The position numbers and the translations under genes are program-made. DNA of 64,000 nt, from contig OX419756.1 of the NCBI GenBank assembly GCA_948567375.1, positions 9,739,001 through 9,803,000 on the forward strand, given 5' to 3'. The DNA is from Lunularia cruciata. Lineage: Eukaryota; Streptophyta; Marchantiopsida; Lunulariales; Lunulariaceae. Of this stretch, positions 24,018 to 36,508 are shown piece by piece. The notes under the pieces were generated by a model that saw only the letters and a list, made by a program, of their open reading frames with translations, ran no database searches and was not told the origin of the DNA. Position 1 is the stretch's first letter; each line of letters opens with the position of its first letter.

Positions 24018-24400
24018 GTACAATTTCAATAAGAGGCAATATGCAATATTTTGGGAGTATTGTACCATCATAAATCCTTCAATACAATATTCTACTTTAA
24101 GGATGACTTATGGATTGAAATCCAAACTACCAATCCAATTAGATCTCCAAAATTTTCAAACTCTTCATGTTGGCTTGAAGGGGAAGCAAGAAAAAGAGGC
24201 CAAGAAATCACACCAACAACTTTTGGAGTTGGAGGAAGCTAGAGATATAACCTTAGTTTGAATTCAAAAGGCAAAGCTCAATAGGGGAAGAACTATGGAA
24301 ATTGATTGGGAAGAAGAAGAAGACCACATATCAAGGAAGGAGATTGGGTAATGCTTTTTATTCCACTCATTACAAGAGAGCAAGGACAAGTTTTTCCTTA
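24018..24400 (+). pseudogene. Element E: integrase C-terminal remnant
   Basis: The frame at 24018-24261 has the integrase C-terminal pattern: RQYAIFWEYCT, then LRMTYGLKSKLPIQLDL (the family's LVYG-LPIE motif), then an acidic helix with LLELEEARDI. After a shift it continues with a GDWV-like patch near 24340. No chromodomain is seen. Confidence 0.65.
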
Positions 24401-26604
24401 TGTATTTTGGTCTTTACATCATAGAAATGTTTTTTAGTAATGATATTAAGGAGATTGGTGAGATACTTTGATAGAGTCAACTATGATAAGTTGGAAACTT
24501 CTACCAAAGGAAGTGATACTTCACTGTGAGAAATAAGTGAATAATTAGTCTAGACTGCACATTTGGAATTTTAATATAATTTTAATTAGTGAATTTAGTA
24601 ATAACTAAGTTTGTATAGCTAAAGAAGAGGAGAAAGTTAATTTTTTATTGTTGGATACTCAATAGGACACTTAGTGAATTTTAAATTATATTCCATTAAA
24701 GTCAAATCTCCTTAGAAATTTTAGAATGAGTGTCATCTCTTTTAAAGAGTTGTATATCATAATATATTAGAGTAGCATGCAAAGTCCATCTTGGACTTTG
24801 CATGGTCAAATTGACTTGGTATATACGAGGTGTCAAACTCCTATTTGCTCAATCAAGTTAGATGACTTTTGGTAGTAAAGGTAAGTCAAGTAGATTTAAC
24901 TTGACCTTGGAATATATTATAATTCTTAATTAGGATAAGGTCCTAGATTCCTAGGGAATATAATCAGAAGTTTTCAAAAAAAGGAAGCAAAAAATGCTTA
25001 TAGCTCTTATAATGGACTATTGATCAAGGATTCCTTACTTGGGGTTATTTAGGATAAAAATTTATTTACCTGGGTTGGCAAGGTACTGATTGCAATAATT
25101 CAGTAAGGAGACATTTAGGGGTGAAAGTAATCAATTTCTTAGTGAACTTAGAGTATGAAATGAAAAAGTGAGAGGAATGAGCCTTTGTGAGTACTACCTA
25201 TATTTACTAAGTGGGGATTGGACCTGATTTTGGAGTTGTGTCTAGAGGAGAGGGTCCTCTTTTTTGGTCACAAATAAGCCCTTCTCACATCTCTTACTTG
25301 TCCTTTTTTGGTTCTTTCTTCATATTTGGTCCCTTCCTTTTGTTCATTTACCTTTTAACTTCATTGTTTTGCTCCAACTTCTGATTCTTTTTCTTTATTT
25401 CTTGATGCTCTCACCTTGGTATATGGCATGGAACCTGAGAGGTACTGCCCTAGATGCAATTCTCATCTTGCATCCCAAACTCCCTAAGTGGTATATGGGA
25501 GAAGATCCCATCATCAATTTCTTTTAACATACAACCATGATGGCCCAAGCTCAACATAATAGAGTCCCTCCTATCAACTTCCCATTTCCTTTTACCCTCC
25601 CCTAGGGAAGGTAAAAGCACCCACCAAGGGTTGATTCTCATATGAGGATATTACATCTGGTTGCATGCCCATCTTTGTACCATAAATACTCCCTTCCCCC
25701 TTTCCCCTTCCTCCTTCCCCCTTCAAGAAATCATGTGTAAGATTCATATGTTTTGCAAGGGGATTGGTCAGCCCTATATGACAAGTATACTATATAGGCC
25801 TCAAAAGCAACTATGAGGATTGTAGAGTCTCCACATTCCCAAACTATACCTTTGTAGCATTGCCATATTTAGCATTCCTTGATGTTAGGTCAAGTAGGTA
25901 AGTATAGATGCACAACCTAAGCAATATCATCCTCTCTCCTAATGCTTTTCTCCCTTGGTACTTTTCTTGCCTTACAGACTCTCCATACACTTGTCATTGA
26001 GTACCTTTTTATTTCCCTCCATTATTATCAACCACATGAGGCACTATAGCTTACAAAGTCTATTTTTACTCATGCTCCATTTCATGTGTTTCTTAATGGG
26101 TGGGTTTGGTTTATGAACATTTAATTAATTTTCATGCCCTATATACTTTAAATCTAAGCTCTCTCCTTCTCTCTACTTTTTTTCAATTCATTGCATTAGG
26201 TCTTGTGTCCCTTGGGGCAACTCATTGGTTTAGCATATCTCATTTCCTTGATTTTTCACCAATAGTGAGTGGATGTATCCCCTCACTATTAGCATGGAGA
26301 TTCCCCTAGGAGATTTGTTCTTTTAGTATGCTTAGCATGCATCCAATTCCCTCTTTGATCCCATTTGTCCACATTTTTATGGCATAAAAACACCTTTGTT
26401 ATATAGCCACTATACTACCATAAAGGAGTTTACACAATTGGTATCTATCAAAGGTTCACACAAAGAGAATCTCCTAGGGGAATATTTATTTTCCATAGCT
26501 CGCTACATAGTTTTTCAAGAAGTTGCAATTGTTTTTCCTTCATAGCTCTTCCCATACTTCTTAGATAATACCCATATCTTGGGTCCTTTGGAAGATCTAG
26601 TTTG
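24401..26604. other. Unassigned sequence with a dispersed repeat
   Basis: Positions 24785-24995 match 11379-11585, and 24700-24785 extends the match to the left of the solo LTR at 10774. This may be the 3' LTR of element E. A perfect hairpin is at 24776-24804. The rest has no supported gene. Confidence 0.45.
24776..24804. repeat. Perfect 13-bp inverted repeat with 3-nt loop
   Basis: CATGCAAAGTCCA (24776-24788) pairs with TGGACTTTGCATG (24792-24804) around TCT. It lies in the repeat that follows element E's integrase. The homologous segment near 11380 does not keep the hairpin. Confidence 0.8.
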
Positions 26605-27265
26605 TGCTATAACACAATTGGTGCATGTATGATCTATTAAATATTTGGTTTGGTATTACAAGTAGTTATTTAAATGGAGTTTAACCAATCTTCTATATTA
26701 GCCATGATTAGCTAGAGTTTCTCTTAGCCAAGATAGAGGTGAACACCACTTTTTTGAATTATATTGTATTGACTTTGTATTATTCCTAAGTGTTTTTCTT
26801 TGAAGGAAAATTTGAGAACTCTTGGACCCATAAGCCTTTTTGGTGCAGATTTTTCTTTAGTCCTAGGATAGCACATATGAAGGAAACCTTAACATAGTTT
26901 TTTGGTCAAGATAAGATCACATGCTTATGAGATTATTCCCATGAGTTTGGATATTCCTTAGACTTTTGACTTTGGACAAATTTTTGCCTAATACATTGAG
27001 TTACATAGTAACTAGTAACTTTTACCAATAAATATTTCATAACTATATAAACTATGAATTATGAGAGACTAATCATCCCTTTATTTATAACTATCTCTCT
27101 CTCACTGAGCTCTCTAATGAGAAATAGCTTGAGTCTTGGAGGTGCATTGGAGTTTTAACATTGGAGGAGTAAGATGGAGTTTAGTTCTCTGCCTTGTTAG
27201 TCCATGGTGTGCTACCTTAATAGCCATTAGAGTTTCATCTTGAGTGAGAGATAGGTTGATTCATA
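26605..27265 (+). mobile_element. LTR remnant, family G
   Basis: It aligns end to end with 32252-32943: start TGCTATAACAC, GGTATTACAAGTA near 26652, TATA box CTATATAAAC near 27043, CTATCTCTCTCTC, GTCCATGGTG, and end GATTCATA. The 5-bp flanks do not match, so the insertion is old or rearranged. Confidence 0.75.
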
Positions 27266-29069
27266 AAGTCATATTTAAATTTGCACCTAGCTTAAAGATT
27301 TTACAAGTCTTATCTCATAAGTGCAAGGTCTGGAATCCCAAGCAGTCCTCACTCCTTGAAACTTCCCACCAGCATTCTAGTTCCCAATATGAGGCTTAAT
27401 GGTTTTGGGTTTACCCTTGGGGAGCATATGATTTTTGCAACTTATTTATCTCTAAAATGTTGGTTCAAGATATAGCCCATTCTCATTTACTCCCTTGGTT
27501 GGGGAGCATATAAGTCACCTATTCCATTCTAGCCTATTGATATATTCCCCAAAGCCTCTTATTTGGCACATAGCTACTTTCTCCACTCTATTATGGCCAT
27601 GCATACTCTCATAAATATCAAATGAATGCTCTAGGCTACATATTACTGTACTCATAGGCATGGAAAGATGTGATCTCATATGACAAGATACTTTTGCACT
27701 TTTATATACATATGGGCTCTACTGGCACCCTCATAACTCACAAGTTCTTACACCATGGTTGTCTTTTTTTTGTTAGGACATATCACAATAGTGGATTAGG
27801 CTCTTGTGACTTCCAAAAATATCTCCAATTGACTTGTGACCTATTGCTAGTCCTTGCATAGACAACACTTCTTGCATTTATCTACTTTGTATCATTAGAC
27901 TCCAAGAAGATTCAGACATATCTCAATGATTCTATATACATTCAGACCCTTACCAATATCCTCATTGATGCATTGTTACTTGATAGAGCTAGGATTCTTT
28001 TGTATGGAGTATAAGGCTCCAAAGCTTAGCTCTATGCCTATCTTTGACAAAGGATTTTTGTTTCATGCGTAAGGAATTTACCACACCATTGTACTTACAT
28101 TTAGGCCTCTCACATCCAACCCTTCCAAGGGTACCAAACTAGTATACGTATAGCTTTCTATATGATACATAAAGTATACATACAAAGGAGGACCATTATG
28201 CACCATAGCTATCCTCTAAGACCAATGTACTTTTAGTGATTGAGCATTTTGAGCTCCTTCATCACCACTTTGATGGTCTCCTTAGAGAAGCAACACAAGG
28301 TTCCTTGTAGAGGAGAGGGCCTATCTACTCTTCCATGCTTACCTCCTACTTTTGATAGAGAGTTTATGTGACTTTATAGCACTCTCAAGCTCACTTTTTT
28401 GTCATAAACATGCAACAATAGTAGGTGTGCCCATCATATCTAGGAACTCCCTTCCCCACTTACTAGATATATCATAAATTTTTATGGGTGTAGGTGAGGG
28501 ATGCTAAAGATTATTTTAATGGCCATAAATTGGCTATAGATCACTTTTTTCATGACCTATAAATCCTTTCAAGATTCCAAGAGATTAGTAGATATCTTGT
28601 AAATATCAATTAGACTCGATAATTTATTTTCAAATGCACTAACAAGTGTCACCTTTCTGAATGTCACAATTTGAAGTCAATACCCTTGTTATACTATCCC
28701 TTGTTACCTTATCCCCCTAGTTCTTGCCAGAATTTGGGATATTTCTTGATTTTGCAATAAGATGTGATGGTGCATAGTTCTTGGTAACAATAATATCTTA
28801 TTTCATTTGATAAGCTCTTGCATATAGAGTTCTTGGTGTGAAATTTGGATTCAATAGTTCTTGTTCTTGCTCCTCATAGTGCAATTTAGAAAGTATCTAC
28901 TTATGAGAATTCCTCTATGATAAAATTGGGGACTTGGGTTCCCATAGAAATTTTCTCTATGAATCAAGATTCCGTAATGCTTCACCTTAGTATCTATGAA
29001 CTACTCAAGAAAGAATTAAAAGTTTCATGCATATTCAAATTTCAGAATTTGCAAATAGTTGAGAAGGAT
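27266..29069. other. Unassigned sequence with a dispersed repeat
   Basis: No gene supported. 28185-28340 repeats 10508-10660 (GACCATTATGCAC, TTTGATGGTCT, CAACACAAGG). Confidence 0.45.
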
Positions 29070-30130
29070 TCTTCTTAGGATTGGGACATAGTGAATAGAG
29101 CAAAGAAGAAGAGGACATAAATATTAGAAAGAAGCTTTCTAAATGGTTGGGGTTTATCTATGAGAGGCAATATTTGAAGGAAACAATGCATACTTCACAT
29201 AGTATAGAATTTGTATATAAGTTTTTTTCTATTTGTGATCCTCTTGCTTTCAAACAGCTTGTGAGGATGATACCTTTCAATATGGATTATTTTGATTCTT
29301 TAGTGGATTTTTCTGAATGTGCATGATGTCTTCATAAGAAGGATGGATCTGAGAAGATACCAACACATGTATGGTTCCAAGTGGCATTAGTACTAAATCA
29401 ATTTGGGCATAATGGGAATGGAACCTATGTTGCAAGAGGAATGAATTACTCCACTACCAAGTTTACTCAAAGAGTAATCATTGCCATATTGTCTATTCTT
29501 AGAAAGGAAGTGCAATGGCCAAGAATTTCATTTGTGTTTGCATGGAAAGGATTTCCAAGGTGTCTAGGGCTAGTGGATGGTGCTCTCTTTCCTTTGTTCC
29601 ATATAACCACTATTGATGGGGAATTTTATATCAAAAAAGGGCATATACTCAATCAATAGTCACTTAATCTATGATGACAAGCATACAATTATCCACTTTA
29701 TTAGAGATAAGAAGAATTCCATATTCTTATTCATCTTTGGGAAAGTAATTTCTTTTTTTATTGATTAATGAGTGTTTATTGGGTGGCTAATGAAGGGTAT
29801 GATTTTTCACAAGAATGCTCAGATTATGTCATGATATAACATGTTTAAAAATTTAGAGCTATGGTTAGACATAAATCCCCAAGGAGCTTGCATTTCATTT
29901 GAGAGTAATCATACCTATTAGGAGATGGTGGATATATGTTAATCAATAGTACAATACCTTTGTTTAAACAAACACACTCTAGAAAGGAAGGATTTCAACC
30001 ATTGTGTGGCTCAAAAGAGGTCTGTAAATGAATATTGCATTGGTATATTGGTATATGTAAGCACATTGCAATTATTTGTGCAAAATGAGGGTTCAATTAA
30101 ATAACATGAAAAGTAACTCTTGTCTCTTGT
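29070..30130 (+). pseudogene. PIF/Harbinger transposase fossil, copy 1
   Basis: The longest surviving frame (29381-29659) reads ALVLNQFGHNGNGTYVARG, then TKFTQRVIIAIL, then GFPRCLGLVDGALFPL and IDGEFYIKKG. This matches the HARBI1-like nuclease of PIF/Harbinger DNA transposons (family pattern: GHNGNG, then TVxxYTxRVIxAIL, GFPGCVGFVDGTxxPL). The first catalytic Asp lies in the VDG motif. Downstream shifted frames carry GDGGYM near 29925 and FNHCVAQKRSVNEY near 29993-30035, equivalent to the family's DGGYPL and FNxxHSxxRxxVExxFG region. Several stops and shifts mean it is dead. No terminal inverted repeats were identified. Confidence 0.8.
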
Positions 30131-30511
30131 CTAGATTTCCATTTGTGTTATATTGCACAAATTTTTGATTTTTTGGTGCAATACATGGGAGGAAGAGGAA
30201 GAATTATTTAGAGATGAGGCCAATTCTATGGAGGTAGGTGGTGGGAGAAATCACCAGATTAGGGAGAAAACAAGGTGATAAGTGGTAGAAACTTGCATTG
30301 CCTTAACCTGTGCTCCTAATGGATGTTCATATGAGACATATCAATATTAATAAATTTGCAATGTTTGCCTCAATATATGAATTTTTGAAATGGATTTGCT
30401 CCATGCATATGGGTTTTCTTATATTTACAAAATAGATTCATTCCAAGCTTGTGTATTTGCTTGTGTTTTGAGGCCTAGAGGTGCTTTTTTCATGGTGTTG
30501 CTTGCACAAAT

Positions 30512-31248
30512 TGTAATACTCTGAGGACAAGAGAAGAGAGAGAAACACAAATTACACACTCAACATTTGGTGCCCCAAAGGAGCACCTTCTGTTTATTTT
30601 ATAGACAAAGAGGATCTCCTCCAAGGAAGCTCCACCATAGGATTAGGCACACAGATAGGTGGCATGTCCTCAAGCTCCATCCTTGGATTACTTACTTGGA
30701 TGGGTGACATGTTGGTCTAGGTCGTATCTGGTTGGTCAAACAAGCTTTGACCAGAGTGAATCTTTTAGGGAATCTTCTTGTATGAGTCTCAGAATCACAT
30801 GAGTAAGGTACTATTGGAAAGCTCTTGACGAGACAAAACAGGGGGGAGGGAAGGCCAGCCTTTCCTTTATTGGGGGGGGGTCTTGCACATTTTCAAGGCC
30901 TAATTCATCCGTTTAGGTCTTTGAAATTGCCTTCAAAGATTTCAAGCATATTTTGGTTCCTACTCTATTAGTAAAAGTCCCCTTTTGGTGATACTTCTTT
31001 CTGATCTGTTTAGTCCATCATGTGTAACATCCTTCCTGATGTTACCAAACCAATTCTCACCTTCAAATCATGTGTCTAGCTATTGGTTCTAAGGTTCTCA
31101 AGTCTATTTCGGTTTTTGCTCTATTAGTAGAAGTACTCTTTTGGTGATACTTCTATCTAATCTATTTTGACCATCATGTATAAAACATTCTTAATGTTAC
31201 CACACCAAATTTCACATCTAGATCATATGGCTACCTCTTGGCATTACA
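30512..31248 (-). repeat. Element D 3' LTR
   Basis: 737 bp, TGTAATACTC to GCATTACA on the plus strand. It contains the inverted TTGACC pair at 30734-30752 and a TATA-type CTATAAAATAAA (minus strand) near 30594-30605. The U3, at high coordinates here, holds two tandem units of about 155-180 bp. Confidence 0.92.
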
Positions 31249-31264
31249 AACCTCCCTTCTTTTA
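31249..31264 (-). other. Element D polypurine tract
   Basis: On the minus strand, TTAAAAGAAGGGAGGTT immediately precedes the 3' LTR: the standard plus-strand primer of LTR elements. The pol stop codon (TAA, 31262-31264) sits at its start. Confidence 0.8.
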
Positions 31265-32247
31265 AGACACAACGTCCTCGTTGTGCAATTTTTGCTCAAA
31301 TGCTTGCACCAACACCGGTGCATGTGTCAAATTGGCAGCGGGCTCCCAAGTTGCTTCATAGAGGGGGTAACCTTTCCACTGTACTAGATAGTCCACCCAC
31401 GGATGGCAAGTACCACGCATGCATTTTTGGAGAATATGCTCCGCTTCATATTCCTCTATGTCATCAATGAGTGTTAAACAAGGTCAAATGTCTTGGGTGG
31501 AATGACTTTGGCCTGAGCGGGGAGCATATCTGCGTAGTAGGGAAACATGGAACACAAGATGGATCTTCATGTGTGGTGGTAGCTCAAGGTGATAGGCCAC
31601 AACGCCGACACAACAAAGAATCAAGAAAGGCCCAATAAAACGAGGTTTGAGCTTACGAGGTCCCACTAATGTGAGGTTGGTTGTCGATAGGCACACTTGA
31701 TCCCCAACATTGAACTCCATGTGCTTACGGTGTGCATCAACATACTGCTTCTGTTGATTTTGTGCAATCTGTAATCTATGCTTGGTGCTCTCCACACCTT
31801 GTTGGATTCTAGAAACAAACATGTTGACTCCATCGACCTTGGTAGCCACTAGATAGATCTTCATCAAGCTAGAAGGTGTGAAGGGATGCTCACCGTACAT
31901 GAGGAAGAACAAAGTGACTTGGGTGGATGCATTCACTGAATTGTTGTAAGCAAATTCCACCAATGGGAGTAGGGTGTCCCACCTCTCCTACTCTTCTAAG
32001 GTGAAGTCGCGTAACATGTCTTCAATTGTGCAATTAGCCTGCTCTGTTTGGCCATCTATTTGTATGTGGTAAGCTGTGGACATGGCCAACTTGGTTTTGA
32101 AGAAACCAAAGAGTGTTCACCAAAACAAACTGGTGAATTGAGTGCCTCTATCAGTGATCAGGACTCTAGACAAGCCATGGTGAGAGAAGACTGCGTCTTA
32201 GTATAATTGAGCTAGTTATGGAGCGGTCACATCCTTGGTGGTAGGGT
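31262..32247 (-). pseudogene. Element D: integrase C-terminal half with chromodomain
   Basis: The frame at 31484-31963 reads VEFAYNNSVNASTQVTLFFL, then GDQVCL, RKLKPRFIGPF and PPHMKIHLVFHVSLLRRY, the C-terminal integrase module. The next part (about 31300-31460) encodes a chromodomain: EEYEAEHILQK, then WVDYLVQWKGYPLYEATWEP. Upstream (31985-32240), STAYH, DGQTEQAN and LITDRGTQFTS-type motifs of the integrase core survive with shifts. Chromodomains guide integration toward particular heterochromatin marks. Confidence 0.85.
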
Positions 32248-32251
32248 GTAC

Positions 32252-32943
32252 TGTAACACCCATTTGTGCATGTGTGTGGTATTGTGATATTTAGCTTGGT
32301 ATTACAAGTACTTAAGAGATATTATTTATATAGAGATAAAGGATGGTTCTATATTAGTCATGGTTAGCTAAAGTTAGTCATAGCTAAGATAGAGGGGACC
32401 TTACTTTAGAGGAAGTAGAAAAGATGAGCACCACTATTTTGGATTTTAGTGTGTTGACTTGGTATTATTCCTAGGTGTTTGGTTTTGAGGAAAGAGTTGA
32501 GAACTCTTGGGCCCGCAAACCTTTTTGTTTTGGATTCTTCTTTAGTCCAAGGATAGCCCATGTGAAGGAATCCTTGACTTAGTGGTTGGGTCAAGATAAG
32601 ATCACATGCTTAGGGGAATATGCCCATGTGAATGGATATTCCTTTCTGCTTTTTGACTTTACTTGACTTTTAGTCTAGTAACTTGAGTTACTACGGTAAT
32701 TAGTAACTTTGGTACGTAACTATTTCACCACTATATAAACAAGGGGTGAGGAGGTACTCATCATCCTTTCATTTGCAACTATCTCTCTCTCATTGAGTTC
32801 TCTAGTGAGCAATGTCTTGAGTCTTGGAGTGTTAGCCTTGGAGGAGTATGATGGAGTTTGGGTTCCTTGCCTTCTTAGTCCATGGTGCGCTACCATAATA
32901 GCCATCAGAGGTTCATCTTGAGTGAGAGACAGGCCGGCTCACA
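32252..32943 (+). mobile_element. Solo LTR, family G
   Basis: Inserted in element D's integrase. It starts TGTAACACCC and ends GGCTCACA, with GTAC on both sides (32248-32251 and 32944-32947; a fifth base differs, T against A). A TATA box, CTATATAAAC, at 32731-32740 sets the plus orientation. This is the best-preserved of four family-G copies in the window (the others are at 8395, 11834 and 26605). Confidence 0.85.
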
Positions 32944-33484
32944 GTACATGAATCATTTTGCTGAGCCGGTCCACAAAGACCACGATAGAGTCAAACCCTG
33001 AGGTGGTCTTGGGTAATTCACAGACGAGATCCATACTCACTTGTTCCCAATGTTGGGTAGGCATGGGGAGAGGTTGAAAGAGCCATGCAGGAGCTTGATT
33101 AAAGGCTTTGTTTTGTTGACAAAGTAGGCAGTTGTGCATGTAGTCCATCATGTCGTTGCTCATTTTAGGCCAATAATAATGGCGTTGGATTGCATCCAAG
33201 GTCTTGTCCACTCTGACATGACCTGCAATGGCTAAATCATGACATTTTGCTAGAATGGTGGTGCGTAATTCTTGGACATTTGGGATCCATAATCTTCCAT
33301 CACAAAAGGTGAGTCCTTTGGATGATTGCACTTCTACAATCTGTGGATCAATTTTTATAGCAGCTAGAATCTCTGGCCAGAATTCAAGGTTAATCTTAAC
33401 CTCTATCACCAAGTTGTTTGCCATTGGCATACGGGTGAATGCATTTGCAAGTTGCTTCTTACCTTCCACATAGGTGATTGTCAT
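32944..33484 (-). pseudogene. Element D: integrase N-terminal half
   Basis: A 181-codon frame. It has the HHCC zinc finger (H in AIAGH, then C-LLC), YYWPKMSNDMMDYMHNC, and the start of the catalytic core, WEQVSMDLVCELPKTTSGFD followed by IVVFVDRLSKM. The core is cut by the solo LTR at 32943 and resumes below 32247. Confidence 0.88.
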
Positions 33485-33508
33485 ATTGAAGCATTGTCAC
33501 CACTCTGC

Positions 33509-33856
33509 CTACCAAATCTGGCGACAAGATAGATCCTTTTGCATCTCGAGGTAGACTAGAGGTTTGTGGTCTATCTTTACTACAAATGCCTTCTTGCCTA
33601 AATAGCGCTTCCAATGCTTGGTTGCCAAAACAATGGCCAGCTCTCCTTGTTCTATGGTGTGGTAGTTGCGCTCTACCGGTAACAACTTTTGAGAGAAATA
33701 TGCAATTGGATGCCATTCGTCATGCCACTCTTGTTGTAGGACTGCTCCTATTGCTACGCTTGATGCATCTGTAGCCAACTTGATTGAAGGTTTTGGGTCA
33801 TACCACTTCAAGATTGGTGCATGTAGCAAAGCGGCTTTCAATTCTTGAAAGGCCAA
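33509..33856 (-). pseudogene. Element D: RNase H
   Basis: A 115-codon frame: FQELKAALLHAPIL, then [18 protein letters not shown] (catalytic Asp in TDAS), FSQKL, ERNYHTIEQGELAIVLATKHWKRYLG and KIDHKPLVYL. It belongs to the same polyprotein as the flanking frames but is separated from them by shifts. Confidence 0.88.
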
Positions 33857-35218
33857 CTCTTGTGTGGTTCCCCATGTCCACTTCTTCCCCTTGCCAAGTA
33901 GTGTCGTTAAAGGTTATGCAACCTTAGATAAGTCCTTGATAAATCTAAAATAGAATTCCGTCAACCCCAAGAAGCTCTTGAGTTGAGTCTGATCTTTTGT
34001 GGCACTCCATTTTTGAATGACCTCTATTTTATCCATCAATACTTGAATGCCCTCTGCACTTACTCTATGCTTCAAGTAGTCTACTTCAGACTTGCCAAAC
34101 TTGCACTTTGAGATTTTGGCATACAATCGATTCTATCTTAGAATCTGGAGGACCTCTCATAGATGTTGTTTGTGTTTTGTGATCATGCTACTGTATACTA
34201 AGATATCATCCAAGAAGATGATAACAGACTTATCCAAGTATGGACGAAATATGTCATTCATTAGACTCATGAAAGTGGCAGGTGCATTGGTGAGGCCAAC
34301 AGCATCACAAGATACCTAGTTCGAAAGGCAGTTTTGTACACATCCTCCTTTGCAATTCAGATTTGATTATGACCACTCCGCAAGTCCAATTAGGTGAAGT
34401 ATCTCACTCCATGGAGTTGATCAAACAGGTCATCCATGCAAGGTAAGGAGTATTTGTTCTTCACTATTTGCTGATTGAGACCTCGATAGTCAATACACAT
34501 GCGCATTTTACCATCCTTCTTCACAAACAAGACAAGAGCTCCATAAGGTGATATGCTAGGTTGGATGAACCCCTTTTGCAGCATCTCCTCAATTTGAGTC
34601 TTACATTCCTCCAACTCATGAGGCAATAGGCGATATGGGGCCTTACAAGGAGGTGTCTTCCCCAAGAGTGTCTCACTTTTATGATCTACTCTCCTTTTTG
34701 GTGGTAATCCTGAGGGTATATCATCGGGAAAGACATCTTGAAATTCATCCACCATAGCCTTCAATTTCTCAGGAATTTGTCCATTGAGTTGTGAACTCTG
34801 GACTTCTCTTATTAGACCCATGAAACATCTATTGGTCTTACAGACAGTTGCCGTCCCTATGACATATAGAGGAAGATCCTTCCTAGGTGATTTTTCTTTA
34901 ACCCCAATGATTGACCATTGGTGGGTTCTCAATACTTTCTTCCTCCAATCTACCATAGGGTTGTAATGCTCCATCCATGGCATGCCCAAGATTGCATCAT
35001 AACAAGCTAATTGTATCACTTGCCACTCAATTGCTTCCTGATATTCTCCTACACAAAGTGTGACCCGTCTAGGTAATGATTCAATCTTCTCTGTTTGCCC
35101 GTTAGGCAACTCTACTTCTTCACTCCCATATTTCTCTAGATCCATTCCCAATCTTATTGCAACAGAGCAAGATAAGAAATTCTATGTTGCTCCTAGGTCA
35201 ATTAATACTCTCACTTGA
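33857..35218 (-). pseudogene. Element D: protease and reverse transcriptase
   Basis: The frame at 34390-35151 covers the late protease and RT start ([32 protein letters not shown], then [13 protein letters not shown], and [12 protein letters not shown]). The protease active site near 35190 reads LIDLGAT where the family has DSGA. The RT continues to about 33900 (MYAKISKCKFGKSEVDYLKH, LKSFLGLTEFYFRFI). The DD motif, near 34200, is in a shifted frame (ISWLVY-type context). Confidence 0.82.
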
Positions 35219-36085
35219 TTGCCTTCTAGGACTCCATTCATGACAATCAATTGTGAGGTTGCCTTTCGGGATCTTTGCACATTAGTCTTCTTCCTTCCCT
35301 TGCTTCTCTTCTTCCTTATTGAGCTAGTAAGGCCACGAGGTACATTTATAGGTGATCTTCATTTTCCAAAGTGCTTTCCACCTCCTCCTCTTCAATATGT
35401 CTCTCCATGTTGTTCAAAGATTGCTTATATGAAGGCCGACGGCCTCTAGGGAAATGAGTGCAAAAGTTGGTAGATATGTGCCCAATACGGCCATAATTGT
35501 AACAACGGTGTTGTTTTCCTCAAGTTTCTTCTCCTCATTGGACTCCATCTCTTTGTTCTTCTACCTGTCTATGCTCGCTTTAAAGTGGTCGTGCTCCTCA
35601 ATCTCAAAATCAAAGGTTGCCCAATTTCATTGGTACAAGTCCACCCATGTGTGACATTTCTACTTGATAATGTTGAGGTGGAACTACTCCTTCACCTCCA
35701 CCCATTGCTCTTGTTATTCTCTATACACAAGCAATGGCTTCAAATACCATGCAAGGATTTTGCACCATGACTTCTTGGCAAATCCGCTCCTTTAACCCTT
35801 GTTTAAAATTGTCGAGAGCCTTTATTGGACTCATGTTGGTTATTGCAACTTGTAGATCCAGAAATACCTCCACATACTCTTGTATGCTATTCTTGTGTCT
35901 CAATCCCTATAGTCAAGTTTGAGCCATCTGCACAAAATCCACCGATTGGAAATTCTTCAACAATCCTTCTTGCATTGATGTCCACGTGACTTCCCTTCTC
36001 TCTGCCAACATGGATCGTTCCCAAGCATCATACCATGTGAGGGCTTTATTGGTCAAGTACCCACATGCAAACACACCTACAGCAT
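35219..36085 (-). pseudogene. Element D: gag, C-terminal part
   Basis: Decayed frames read FACGYLTNKALTWYDAWER, then SIQEYVEVFLDLQVAITNMS and FKQGLKERI, typical of plant Ty3/gypsy gag. A degenerate zinc knuckle near 35480 reads CYNYGRIGHIS (the second Cys is changed to Tyr). It is continuous with 41734-42094 once element A is set aside. Confidence 0.75.
36081..36085. repeat. Target duplication of element A (left copy)
   Basis: AGCAT, repeated exactly at 41729-41733. Confidence 0.95.
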
Positions 36086-36508
36086 TGTAAAAGACCGAAA
36101 CCGAGGAGAGAAATAGGAGAATGGAAATTTACATTGGGACACTTGAATGAGGGAAAACTCCGAATGCCTAGCATGAGCTTTGGCCTTGGTATTTATAGGT
36201 ATCATACAAGTCCCTTGAAGCTTCTCAAGAAGCTTCCTTGAGCCACTTTCTTGGAGTGCAAGCCAAGTTAACTAGGAAGCTTCTCAAGAAGCTTCCTTCT
36301 AGAAGCCGCCTACTTGGCGTGCAAGCTAAGCTAGTTAGAAGCTTCTAGAAGCTTCCTTCTAGAAGCTACCTGCTTAGGGCGCAAGTTAACTAGTTAGGAA
36401 GCTTCCTAAGAAGCTTCTTAGATGCTTCTAGAATATTCTAGGCTATTTTGTCTTATTCTCTACTTCGTAAGCTCAACTAACTTCGTCACTAAACTCCATA
36501 TTGTTACA
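36086..36508 (-). repeat. Element A 3' LTR
   Basis: 423 bp, TG...CA. It differs from the 5' LTR by three transitions (T, T, A here against C, C, G there). It contains the heat-shock-element-type motif GAAGCTTCTAGAAGCTTC at 36338-36355 and TTCTAGAATATTC at 36426-36438. Confidence 0.97.
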
